Shown here: one piece after another, positions 26,635-35,288 of the stretch | How positions within the stretch are numbered: position 1 is the stretch's first letter | How the letters are laid out: each line of letters opens with the position of its first letter | From: Gammaproteobacteria bacterium | GTDB lineage: Bacteria; Pseudomonadota; Gammaproteobacteria; SZUA-229 | Assembly: GCA_026195895.1 (NCBI GenBank) | Contig: JAPHRO010000068.1 | Coordinates: 1-35,288, forward strand | DNA length: 35,288 nt | Reading direction: 5' to 3' | Translations under genes and position numbers: made by a program | The notes under the pieces: generated by a model | What the model saw: only the letters and a program-made list of their open reading frames with translations | Told to the model about the DNA's origin: nothing | The model's database searches: none

Positions 26635-27318
26635 CTAGTCTTCCAGTTGCATGACGATTTGTTCGTGAACATAGGCGGTGATCACCAGTTTTTGCTCATC
26701 TGTCAGTTCGGCAAACTGTATACCGAAGCGGTAAGTGTCAGTATCGCCGTCCGGGTCCGTATCTTCGCGGTCTTCAGGGGTCGATACATTTCGAATCGTC
26801 GCAGAAATGCGTAAATATTTCTTAATGCCGCTGATATCTAATTCGGCTGAAATCTGTAACTGGTCACCCAGTGTGCCGAGATTTTTGGTGGTCTGTAGCA
26901 AAGCACCAGTAGCGCTGGTGTTGCGCATAGTGACCGAAACGGGCTTGCCGCTGGTATCGTCTTTCGATTGTGCCGATACGATGATTTCCGTGTTTACTCT
27001 GCGAGAGCCACGGACCACAATACTTTCGATTTCTTTTGGCTGGCTTAGATGTACATGGGGATAGGGCAGGGTGTAGTACTTGAGGACTTCAGATTCAAAA
27101 CCATATACCCGGTTTCCCTGTAGCATGCGCATGACGAAACGCTGGTTTTCACGCAATATCGGAAGTCTGCCGCCAACACTGGGGGCGCTGATAATTAAAC
27201 TGCGATTAGGTGCGTGCCCGATAACTTTGGCATTGAGCCGTTCCCGGTTGTCTTCCGGGATGAATTGCATCTGGACTATATCCCCCAGCTTTACTCTAAA
27301 ATCTGCTTTTTCAGACAT
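26635..27318 (-). CDS. PilZ-domain c-di-GMP receptor, YcgR-like
   Basis: A 227-residue cytoplasmic protein with a YcgR-N-like beta domain (about residues 8-100) followed by a PilZ domain. The c-di-GMP contacts are intact: RxxxR as R103-R107 (RGSRR) and N133-x-S135-x-x-G138 (NTSATG). YcgR proteins slow flagellar motors when c-di-GMP is high. No flagellar gene is nearby, and a role in pilus or surface behaviour is equally possible. Its stop is 2 bases from the proposed murJ start, so it is coupled to cell-wall synthesis at least in expression. Confidence 0.87.
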   Translation of the reverse strand: MSEKADFRVKLGDIVQMQFIPEDNRERLNAKVIGHAPNRSLIISAPSVGGRLPILRENQRFVMRMLQGNRVYGFESEVLKYYTLPYPHVHLSQPKEIESIVVRGSRRVNTEIIVSAQSKDDTSGKPVSVTMRNTSATGALLQTTKNLGTLGDQLQISAELDISGIKKYLRISATIRNVSTPEDREDTDPDGDTDTYRFGIQFAELTDEQKLVITAYVHEQIVMQLED

Positions 27319-27385
27319 CTTGTATTTTTATCGTTTCTTATATTGTAAGGATGGCCCATTTGCACTGGATTTTAGCCTATTTTTA

Positions 27386-27414
27386 TTGACAAAGCAGAGT
27401 AAAACTGGCATTTT
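27386..27414 (+). promoter_or_regulatory. Candidate rpsT promoter
   Basis: A perfect TTGACA at 27386-27391 is followed 17 bases later by CATTTT, a poor -10. Transcription would start about 30 bases before the rpsT start codon. Confidence 0.45.
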
Positions 27415-27452
27415 ACGCACCCCTTAGATTTATTGATACAGGAACTGGTACA

Positions 27453-27716
27453 TTGGCTAATTCACCACAAGCAAAAAAACGCGCCCGTCAGGCGGTTAAA
27501 CGCAATGCTCGTAATGCAAGTGCGCGTTCTATGTTCCGTACTTATGTTAAAAAAGTTGTATACGCAATCGAAACCGGTGACAAAGCTGCAGCAGAAACTG
27601 CTTACAAAGAAGCCGTACCTGTTATCGATCGCACTTGCAGCAAAGGTCTGATTCATGCGAATAAAGCTGCGCGTCATAAGAGCCGCTTAAATAGTCGCAT
27701 CCATGCCATGGCATAA
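27453..27716 (+). CDS. rpsT: 30S ribosomal protein S20, TTG start
   Basis: An 87-residue basic protein that binds the 5' domain of 16S rRNA during 30S assembly. [19 protein letters not shown] and the C-terminal [13 protein letters not shown] region are typical. The start codon is TTG at 27453 with AGGAA upstream. E. coli rpsT also uses UUG, where the weak start takes part in translational autoregulation; similar control here is inference. It stands alone between its promoter and a strong terminator. Confidence 0.97.
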   Translation: MANSPQAKKRARQAVKRNARNASARSMFRTYVKKVVYAIETGDKAAAETAYKEAVPVIDRTCSKGLIHANKAARHKSRLNSRIHAMA

Positions 27717-27737
27717 GGCGGACTCGCTAGCGAACAT

Positions 27738-27768
27738 AAAAAAACCGACCTGAAGGTCGGTTTTTTTT
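27738..27768. terminator. Bidirectional terminator between rpsT and proB
   Basis: CCGACC and GGTCGG form a 6-bp core stem around TGAA, flanked by seven A on the left and eight T on the right. The symmetry gives a U-tract on both strands, so it can end both rpsT and the converging obgE-proB transcript. Confidence 0.92.
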
Positions 27769-27830
27769 ATATTCAGAGAATATGCTCGCCAGAGAGCTCT
27801 GTGCTGGTGCTGAGCTGCTATGGCGGATGT

Positions 27831-29988
<2,158 letters not shown>

Positions 29989-30156
29989 TTATACCTGAAT
30001 CACAGAGCAGTAAAGTGTGTTGCGCTGTCTATTTTCATTGGTACTTAATGTAGCAATTCTGTGCTGTTATGTCTCTTTGTACCAGTGCCTGAAGTATAAT
30101 TTTATGGCTGATATTTATCTTCCATGAGGTCATGGTACGGCGTTCTCCCTGAACAT

Positions 30157-30190
30157 AAAAAAAGCCCCGTCTAATGGACGAGGCTTTTTT
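30157..30190 (-). terminator. Intrinsic terminator of rplU-rpmA
   Basis: On the minus strand an AAGCCTCGTC arm pairs with GACGGGGCTT with one mismatch and is followed by seven T. It lies 22 bases after the rpmA stop. The opposite flank also has T, so some bidirectional function is possible. Confidence 0.88.
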
Positions 30191-30211
30191 AAACAAGCAA
30201 AGCCTGTGGGC

Positions 30212-30469
30212 TTATTCAGCAACAATGCTCACAGTTTTACGATTGTTGGCGCCTTTGGTTTCAAAAACCACACGGCCCTCGGCAGTGGCGAACAATGTGT
30301 GATCGCGGCCCATGCCAACATTGGTGCCGGCGTGGAATTTAGTGCCACGTTGACGCACGATGATGTTGCCAGCAAGAACCTGCTGTCCACCGAACTTTTT
30401 CACGCCAAGGCGCTTGCTTTGCGACTCGCGACCGTTGCGAGTACTACCCGCAGCTTTCTTATGTGCCAT
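30212..30469 (-). CDS. rpmA: 50S ribosomal protein L27
   Basis: An 85-residue protein whose N-terminal tail reaches the peptidyl-transferase centre. [20 protein letters not shown] is the canonical start without the cleavable extension found in Firmicutes, and [16 protein letters not shown]-type segments follow (here [20 protein letters not shown]). GGAGC lies 8 bases upstream of the ATG. It is co-transcribed with rplU, 27 bases apart. Confidence 0.98.
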   Translation of the reverse strand: MAHKKAAGSTRNGRESQSKRLGVKKFGGQQVLAGNIIVRQRGTKFHAGTNVGMGRDHTLFATAEGRVVFETKGANNRKTVSIVAE

Positions 30470-30496
30470 TAGATTATGCTCCTAAACTGACAGGTC

Positions 30497-30808
30497 TTAA
30501 CCGTTGATGCCGGTGATTTCAATCTCAGTATAGGATTGACGATGACCTGTTCTTTTCTGATGATGCTTACGGCGGCGGAATTTCATGATTTCAACTTTCT
30601 TACCACGGCCGTGAGATTTAATAGTGGCAGTTACTTTGCCGCCGTCGACCAGAGGCGTACCAATTTTAAGATTATCGCCATCAGCGATCATCAGTACATC
30701 ATTCAGCTCGACAGTATCACCCTCGGCACCTTCCAGTTTCTCAACTTTAAGATATTCGCCCTGGGCAACTCTGTACTGTTTACCACCGGTTTTGACTACA
30801 GCGTACAT
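30497..30808 (-). CDS. rplU: 50S ribosomal protein L21
   Basis: A 103-residue 23S rRNA-binding protein: [20 protein letters not shown] at the start and [20 protein letters not shown] near the end. The start is taken at 30808, which matches the universal MYAV opening; an in-frame ATG five codons upstream is not used by homologues. GGAG lies 9 bases upstream. It heads the rplU-rpmA operon, divergent from ispB. Confidence 0.97.
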   Translation of the reverse strand: MYAVVKTGGKQYRVAQGEYLKVEKLEGAEGDTVELNDVLMIADGDNLKIGTPLVDGGKVTATIKSHGRGKKVEIMKFRRRKHHQKRTGHRQSYTEIEITGING

Positions 30809-30850
30809 ACCGGAATACTCCAAAAAAATCTGTTCACGGAAAGGGCGGGA

Positions 30851-30879
30851 ATTTTAGCGACTTGGAGCCTGTGTAGCAA
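30851..30879 (-). promoter_or_regulatory. Candidate rplU-rpmA promoter
   Basis: On the minus strand TTGCTA (-35, at 30874-30879) and TAAAAT (-10, at 30851-30856) are separated by exactly 17 bases. The leader before rplU would be about 36 bases. Confidence 0.6.
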
Positions 30880-31004
30880 GGGCTAAAACAGCTTTTTATG
30901 CTTATTCAGCAGTAAAATTGCCAAATTCAGGGGTTTAAGCGCGCTACAGTTGATACATGTGCTTGAGACTTGCCGAATGATACCCGATAATCACGCCCCT
31001 TAAC

Positions 31005-31010
31005 TATACT
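31005..31010 (+). promoter_or_regulatory. Candidate -10 box of ispB
   Basis: TATACT lies 17 bases before the ispB ATG. The -35 region is weak. The transcript would have a very short leader with no ribosome-binding site, so translation may be close to leaderless. Confidence 0.35.
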
Positions 31011-31027
31011 GGATTCACCCGATTATA

Positions 31028-31996
31028 ATGAATATTGAGCAGATCAAAGCCCTGATAGCCGATGATATGGCAACTGTTGATGCCCTGATTCAAAAACGTC
31101 TGGCCTCAGATGTGGTGCTGGTGAATCAGCTCAGTCATTATATAGTGAATTCTGGCGGTAAGCGTTTACGCCCCCTGCTGAGTCTGATTGCCTCCCGGGC
31201 CTATAGCTACCAGGGGGAACATCATTTCACTCTGGCCGCCATTATCGAATTCATACATACCGCGACTCTGTTGCATGACGATGTGGTTGACGAGTCCGAT
31301 TTGCGCCGTGGCCGTGAAACCGCCAACGCCCTGTTTGGTAATGCGGCCAGCGTACTGGTGGGGGATTTCCTGTATTCACGCGCATTTGAAATGATGGTGG
31401 AGGTGGAAAGCATGAAGGTCATGCAGATCCTGGCAGAAACCACCAATATCATCGCCGAAGGTGAGGTGATGCAGCTAATGAATTGCCATGATGCCGATAC
31501 CACCGAGCAACGCTATCTGGATGTGATCCACGCCAAAACCGCCAAGCTGTTTGAAGCGGCTACTCGACTGGGCGCGGTTATTACAGGTCGGCCCGAGGCC
31601 GAAGAAAAAGCCATGGCCAATTATGGTATGCATCTGGGTACGGCTTTTCAGTTAGTGGATGATGTGCTGGATTACAGCTCTAATTCAGAAGAAATGGGCA
31701 AAAATGTGGGTGATGACCTGGCCGAAGGCAAGCCGACACTGCCTCTGATATATGCCATGCGCAATGGCACCCAGGAGCAATCGGCCATTGTGCGCAAAGC
31801 CATTGAACAGGGTGGTCTGGATTATATCGATGAAGTTATGGCCGCAATTAAATCCACCGGTGCCATCGAATATACGGAGCAAACGGCGAGACAGGAAGCG
31901 GACCTGGCGATGCAGCAACTTGAGCATTTGCCCGATTCGCCCTATAAAGATGCTTTAACAGGATTAGCAAAATTTTCAGTTGATCGTTCTTTTTAG
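31028..31996 (+). CDS. ispB: Octaprenyl (polyprenyl) diphosphate synthase
   Basis: A 322-residue trans-prenyltransferase that extends farnesyl diphosphate to the side chain of ubiquinone. The first aspartate-rich motif is D84-D85-x-x-D88 (LLHDDVVDESDLRRG) and the second is D211-D212-x-x-D215 (FQLVDDVLDY), with GKNVGDDLAEGKPTLP after it. Chain length cannot be read by eye; the ispB position after rplU-rpmA supports the octaprenyl/long-chain type. No ribosome-binding site is visible before the ATG. A tRNA gene begins 3 bases after the stop. Confidence 0.95.
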   Translation: MNIEQIKALIADDMATVDALIQKRLASDVVLVNQLSHYIVNSGGKRLRPLLSLIASRAYSYQGEHHFTLAAIIEFIHTATLLHDDVVDESDLRRGRETANALFGNAASVLVGDFLYSRAFEMMVEVESMKVMQILAETTNIIAEGEVMQLMNCHDADTTEQRYLDVIHAKTAKLFEAATRLGAVITGRPEAEEKAMANYGMHLGTAFQLVDDVLDYSSNSEEMGKNVGDDLAEGKPTLPLIYAMRNGTQEQSAIVRKAIEQGGLDYIDEVMAAIKSTGAIEYTEQTARQEADLAMQQLEHLPDSPYKDALTGLAKFSVDRSF

Positions 31997-31999
31997 TAT

Positions 32000-32076
32000 C
32001 GGAGTGTAGCTCAGCCTGGTAGAGCACTGCCTTCGGGAGGCAGGGGTCGGAGGTTCGAATCCTCTCACTCCGACCA
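32000..32076 (+). tRNA. tRNA-Pro (anticodon CGG)
   Basis: A complete 77-base cloverleaf. The acceptor stem is CGGAGTG with CACTCCG, and the CCA end is encoded. The anticodon stem CTGCC/GGCAG holds the loop TTCGGGA with anticodon CGG, reading CCG. The T-loop is TTCGAAT. It resembles E. coli proK. It has no obvious promoter of its own and begins 3 bases after the ispB TAG, so it is probably cut out of the ispB transcript. Confidence 0.97.
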
Positions 32077-32119
32077 GGTTTTTTAAAAGGCCAAAAAACT
32101 TAAGGCGATCTGTGTGCCT
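32052..32119 (+). repeat. 68-bp direct repeat, copy 1 (att-like, inside tRNA-Pro)
   Basis: This copy begins in the T-arm of tRNA-Pro at GGTTCGAATCC and runs through the CCA end and 43 bases beyond. It is identical over 68 bases to the copy at 32161-32228. Tyrosine integrases commonly recombine at the T-arm and 3' end of tRNA genes, which would make this the tRNA-side attachment site. Confidence 0.85.
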
Positions 32120-32160
32120 GTGGCACGGTATGATTTGCGAGTTCCCACACCCGCAAGTGC

Positions 32161-32228
32161 GGTTCGAATCCTCTCACTCCGACCAGGTTTTTTAAAAGGC
32201 CAAAAAACTTAAGGCGATCTGTGTGCCT
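32161..32228 (+). repeat. 68-bp direct repeat, copy 2 (att-like, tRNA 3' fragment)
   Basis: An exact copy of 32052-32119, offset by 109 bases. It contains only the last 25 bases of the tRNA (T-loop to CCA) and lacks the rest, so it cannot fold as a tRNA. The sequence just upstream differs from the tRNA, as expected for the far attachment site of an integrated element. Confidence 0.85.
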
Positions 32229-32379
32229 TCGGCTATGCTCTGGTCACGACATATCTCAGCGACGTGGCTCATGCACTTTAAGGGTGTTGATTATCTGTTC
32301 TTCCGCAAAATGTTTTGTTTTCATTGTTGATTTTCCGTTACTGGATTAACGAGAAATCTCACCTATGTCATGGTTCTAA

Positions 32380-32493
32380 TTTCGGGGGAAAGATCAAGAT
32401 TATGACAATTTTGTTCGTTCGAGCTTGCAGGAAGATGACGTCACCATGATTGAATTAAACTGTAAAAAATTACCGCCAGTGGAAGAGTGGTGA
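32380..32493 (+). pseudogene. Possible 3' remnant of an unidentified gene
   Basis: A frame of 37 codons follows a TAA and ends at TGA, 6 bases before the converging amrA stop. Its translation, which includes DYDNFVRSSLQEDD and MIELNCKKLPPVEEW, looks protein-like in composition and codon use but has no start near the beginning. I do not recognise the family. It may be a chance frame. Confidence 0.25.
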
Positions 32494-32499
32494 AAGTGC

Positions 32500-33075
32500 T
32501 CAGGGTATTGATACAGTATGGTATCGATATATCTTAATGTCATTGCTCCAGAAATTAGCGGGCAGCCCGGCTTTTTGTTTTAAGTGTCGTAAAAACTGTT
32601 CGGCATCGGGAAGGCTTTCCCATACCGAAGGCAGGAATGTGCCTTTATGGTATCCGGATTCCAGAATTAGTCCATCGGTGCCGGGCTGTATTTGTCTCAG
32701 TAAATCGGTTTCGTCAGAAAATTCAATGGCTGTTGCAGGCGTTAAAATAGAAATATGTATCTCTAGCTCAGGTTCTTCGCCAGGCGTAACCGGGGAAAAT
32801 CTTGGGTCGTTAAAAGCCGCAGCATATGCATGCTCGGCGACATCACATACCAGCGGTTGATAGGCCTGCAAGGTGCCGATGCAGCCGCGCAACTGCTGAT
32901 GTAAATTGAGCGTTACAAATGTCGCTCTTTGCTGTTGCAGGGCAGCACTATAATCGCTGGCTTTTACCGGCAGGGCAGTATGGTGTTGCAGGCCATATTG
33001 AATAGATTGCCTGGCGATATCAAGTAACAGGTCTTTATCTGCCTGGCCAGGTTCAGTGGAAGACATAGGCGCCAT
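32500..33075 (-). CDS. amrA: AmmeMemoRadiSam system protein A (AMMECR1 domain)
   Basis: An AMMECR1-family protein of 191 residues with the signature QLRGCIGTLQAYQPL, followed by FNDPRFSPVTPGEEPELEIHISIL-type segments (read near residues 95-120) and WESLPDAEQFLRHLKQKAG near the end. The molecular function of the family is not established to my knowledge. The start is placed at ATG 33075, which has GGTGG 6 bases upstream; ATG 33066 is an alternative. Either overlaps the amrB end (by 23 or 14 bases), so the two genes are coupled. A longer open frame to 33279 lies inside amrB and is rejected. Confidence 0.9.
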   Translation of the reverse strand: MAPMSSTEPGQADKDLLLDIARQSIQYGLQHHTALPVKASDYSAALQQQRATFVTLNLHQQLRGCIGTLQAYQPLVCDVAEHAYAAAFNDPRFSPVTPGEEPELEIHISILTPATAIEFSDETDLLRQIQPGTDGLILESGYHKGTFLPSVWESLPDAEQFLRHLKQKAGLPANFWSNDIKIYRYHTVSIP

Positions 33076-33838
33076 AACCGACCACCCGATCTTTCGTGCC
33101 GGCGGTGTCACCGGAATTGCGTAAATCCAGTGTTTTTGCGTGCATGCCTTTTTGTTTGGCAAGGGTGAGTAAGCCATTAACAGGATTACGTCCACAGGCC
33201 ATATCGTAATGCACATGCTCAGGTTGTAATTTTTCAATCGCCAGGGATGTTGAGCGATCCATTTTTTGTGCTGTGGCATAGTCCTGGTAATGGCTCAGGT
33301 CTGAGCTGATAACAATCAATGTTTCATCATCCCCCCAGAGCAAATCAAGCACTTCGGCAACTTCATCGCTTTTGGCATCACCCACAACCAGTGGCACCAG
33401 ATCAAAATTGTCCAGTATCATCTGTAAAAATGGCAACTGGACTTCCAGGCTATGCTCCTGTTCGTGGGCCATATCCATGCGCGTGACCTGTGGCAGGTGA
33501 ATGATTTTATCAATGGCTTTTTGGTCAACGGCAATGGTTCCCAGTGGTGTAGCGAAGCCGTCGGAAGAAGGTGCCGCCAGGCCGGCAAAGGGCACTCTAT
33601 GTGCCGGGCCGAGCAATATGACTTTATGGATTTTGTGCCGCGCAGCCTGCAGGCAGGCATAGGCGCTGGCCGCGATCGGTCCCGAATACATATAGCCCGC
33701 ATGGGGTACAATAATGGCCTTGGGTAATATCTCGATGGAATCAGCGTCTGCCAGGTACGATGTTATATCACGCTGTAGCTGGCCAGGGTCGCCAGGATAA
33801 AACATTCCAGCCACAGCAGCTTGACGAACTTTGCTCAT
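33053..33838 (-). CDS. amrB: AmmeMemoRadiSam system protein B (MEMO1 family)
   Basis: A 261-residue MEMO-family protein, related in fold to LigB-type non-haem iron dioxygenases. Conserved segments are AAVAGMFYPGDP at the start, PHAGYMYSGPIAASAY, LLGPAHRVP, EQEHSLEVQLPFLQ, SSDLSHYQDYATA and the terminal VGYGAYVF. The histidines of the first three segments correspond to the metal-binding region described for human MEMO1. The start is set at 33838 because GGAGG lies 5 bases upstream, while an ATG at 33853 has no such site and overlaps the ribosome-binding region. It is transcribed divergently from amrS. Confidence 0.93.
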   Translation of the reverse strand: MSKVRQAAVAGMFYPGDPGQLQRDITSYLADADSIEILPKAIIVPHAGYMYSGPIAASAYACLQAARHKIHKVILLGPAHRVPFAGLAAPSSDGFATPLGTIAVDQKAIDKIIHLPQVTRMDMAHEQEHSLEVQLPFLQMILDNFDLVPLVVGDAKSDEVAEVLDLLWGDDETLIVISSDLSHYQDYATAQKMDRSTSLAIEKLQPEHVHYDMACGRNPVNGLLTLAKQKGMHAKTLDLRNSGDTAGTKDRVVGYGAYVFH

Positions 33839-33908
33839 TTCGACCTCCGTCATTACTTGTTTTAAATCAGAGAAGTCCTGATTAACAATATAAGGGCTTT
33901 TTCAGATC

Positions 33909-33938
33909 TTGCAAATATTGGGTCTAGCGCCATATTTA
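33909..33938 (+). promoter_or_regulatory. Candidate amrS promoter
   Basis: TTGCAA and TATTTA are separated by 18 bases, about 20 bases before the amrS ATG. The match is moderate. The 120-base divergent gap must also hold the amrB promoter. Confidence 0.35.
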
Positions 33939-33958
33939 TACAGTAAGGGGTTCATCCT

Positions 33959-35038
33959 ATGGATAAAAACACTGTAGCAACAAAGTACTGGCATAAACTT
34001 GATGATGATCGTATTCAGTGCGATTTATGTCCGAGATATTGCAAACTAAAAAAAGGCCAGCGCGGATTATGCTTTGTGCGGGCTAATGAGAATGACAGTA
34101 TTGTGTTGACGACCTATGGTCGCTCCAGTGGTTTTTGTGTCGATCCTGTTGAAAAGAAACCGTTGAATCATTTTCTACCGGGTACACCGGTGCTGTCGTT
34201 TGGTACGGCGGGCTGTAATCTGGCCTGCAAATTTTGCCAGAACTGGGATATTAGCAAGTCGAGGGAAATTGATACCCTTGCTGACGAAGCCTCGCCTGAA
34301 AAAATAGCCCGAGTGGCGGAACAGCTAAATTGCCGCAGTGTGGCCTTTACCTACAACGATCCGGTTATTTTTCATGAGTACGCTATCGACGTCGCGGCCG
34401 CCTGCCGAGCGCGTGACATTAAAACTGTTGCAGTGACCGCCGGTTATATATGTGAGGCGCCCAGAGAAGAGTTCTTTGCGGCCATGGATGCGGTAAATGT
34501 CGATCTGAAAGCGTTTACTGAGGATTTTTATCACCAACTGACCGGCGGCCATTTGCAGCCGGTGCTGGATAATTTGATTTATCTGAAACATGAAACCGAT
34601 GTCTGGGTTGAGCTTACGACTTTGTTAATTCCGGGTAAAAATGATTCCGACGAGGAATTGCAGCAAATGACCCGGTGGGTGGTTGAAAAGCTGGGGCCGG
34701 ATGTCCCCATGCACTTCACCGCTTTTCACCCGGACTGGAAAATGCAGGATATCCCGGCGACGCCATTCAGTAGTTTGCAGCGGGCACGACAAATAGCGCT
34801 GGAAAACGGCGTGCGCTATGCCTATACCGGCAATGTCCACGATGAAGAAGGTGAAAGTACCTACTGTCACAGTTGCGGCCAGAAGCTGATTGGTCGTGAC
34901 TGGTATGTGCTGAGTGACTGGAATCTTGATGATAAAGGTTGCTGTACAAAATGTGGTGAGCCTCTGGCGGGTCAATTTGAGCCGCGTCCAGGTGTCTGGG
35001 GTTCCAGACGTATGCCAGTTCAGATGTCTGCTATGTAA
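33959..35038 (+). CDS. amrS: AmmeMemoRadiSam system radical SAM protein
   Basis: A 359-residue radical SAM enzyme related to pyruvate formate-lyase activating enzymes. The cluster motif CxxxCxxC is C86, C90, C93 (TAGCNLACKFCQNWD). An N-terminal cysteine set (C21, C24, C28, C38) and a C-terminal pair of CxxC motifs (YCHSCG and CCTKCG) could bind zinc or further clusters. The segment VNVDLKAFTEDFY and the LIPGKNDSDEEL loop are typical of the AmrS family. AAGGGG lies 8 bases before the ATG. Its substrate is unknown; co-occurrence with amrA and amrB suggests that the three act together. Confidence 0.94.
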   Translation: MDKNTVATKYWHKLDDDRIQCDLCPRYCKLKKGQRGLCFVRANENDSIVLTTYGRSSGFCVDPVEKKPLNHFLPGTPVLSFGTAGCNLACKFCQNWDISKSREIDTLADEASPEKIARVAEQLNCRSVAFTYNDPVIFHEYAIDVAAACRARDIKTVAVTAGYICEAPREEFFAAMDAVNVDLKAFTEDFYHQLTGGHLQPVLDNLIYLKHETDVWVELTTLLIPGKNDSDEELQQMTRWVVEKLGPDVPMHFTAFHPDWKMQDIPATPFSSLQRARQIALENGVRYAYTGNVHDEEGESTYCHSCGQKLIGRDWYVLSDWNLDDKGCCTKCGEPLAGQFEPRPGVWGSRRMPVQMSAM

Positions 35039-35055
35039 GGCATTGAAAAAGATAA

Positions 35056-35288
<233 letters not shown>

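Larger units (their letters stand above)
32077..32499. other. Gene-free scar between tRNA-Pro and amrA
   Basis: These 423 bases contain the rest of repeat copy 1, a 41-base unique spacer (32120-32160), repeat copy 2 and about 270 bases without a full gene. A protein-like frame without a start codon, open from 32380 to a TGA at 32491-32493, could be the tail of a lost gene. No integrase, transposase or terminal inverted repeats are seen. Confidence 0.7.

Noticed and set aside
32161-32228. Second tRNA-Pro gene
   Set aside because: Only the last 25 bases of the tRNA are present; acceptor 5' strand, D-arm, anticodon arm and half of the T-stem are missing.
33076-33279. N-terminal extension of amrA
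   Set aside because: It is the alternative frame of amrB and does not resemble AMMECR1.

Overview
The window reads as a chromosomal segment of a gammaproteobacterium, probably an autotrophic (perhaps sulfur-oxidising) one. The gammaproteobacterial assignment rests on gene order: thiO, a minor-pilin cluster, ispH-fkpB-lspA-ileS-ribF-murJ, rpsT, proB-obgE, rpmA-rplU and ispB follow the order known from Pseudomonas aeruginosa. The autotrophy inference rests on the left end, which encodes a DabA-type inorganic-carbon transport system next to a SulP anion transporter. No carbon-fixation enzyme lies in the window, so this part is inference.

Region 1 (1-7204) is an anion/inorganic-carbon locus. A leftward operon encodes a NuoM-like membrane subunit, DabA and the first codons of a second protein that is probably the NuoL-like DabB. 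A rightward sulP gene is transcribed divergently. The 583-base gap between them has no convincing gene but holds an 11-bp-period direct repeat and two tandem palindromes. Region 2 (7205-11517) holds trmB and the thiamine-thiazole genes thiG and thiS on the minus strand, with two palindromes between thiS and thiG. On the plus strand follow an unrecognised exported protein with a Pro/Lys linker and thiO.

Region 3 (11731-19378) is a type IV pilus minor-pilin operon: fimT-like, pilV, pilW, pilX, pilY1, a small PilY2-like exported protein and a PilE-like pilin. It collides with ispH, and the two genes use the same TTAA for their stops. Region 4 (19375-27318) is a leftward housekeeping block: a PilZ c-di-GMP receptor, murJ (apparently starting at CTG), ribF, ileS, lspA, fkpB and ispH, most of them overlapping or nearly so. 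Region 5 (27453-32076) has rpsT, proB, obgE, rpmA, rplU, ispB and tRNA-Pro(CGG). The tRNA begins 3 bases after the ispB stop.

Region 6 (32052-32499) is a scar: the 3' end of the tRNA plus 43 bases is repeated exactly (68 bp) 109 bases downstream, as expected for an eroded integration site. Region 7 (32500-35038) holds the three AmmeMemoRadiSam genes, amrB-amrA leftward and amrS rightward. They form a widely conserved set whose biochemical role I do not know to be settled. The window ends in the first 155 bases of gmk. Intrinsic terminators follow sulP, the exported-protein gene, rpsT/proB and rplU-rpmA. There is no rRNA, CRISPR array, intact insertion sequence or prophage gene.
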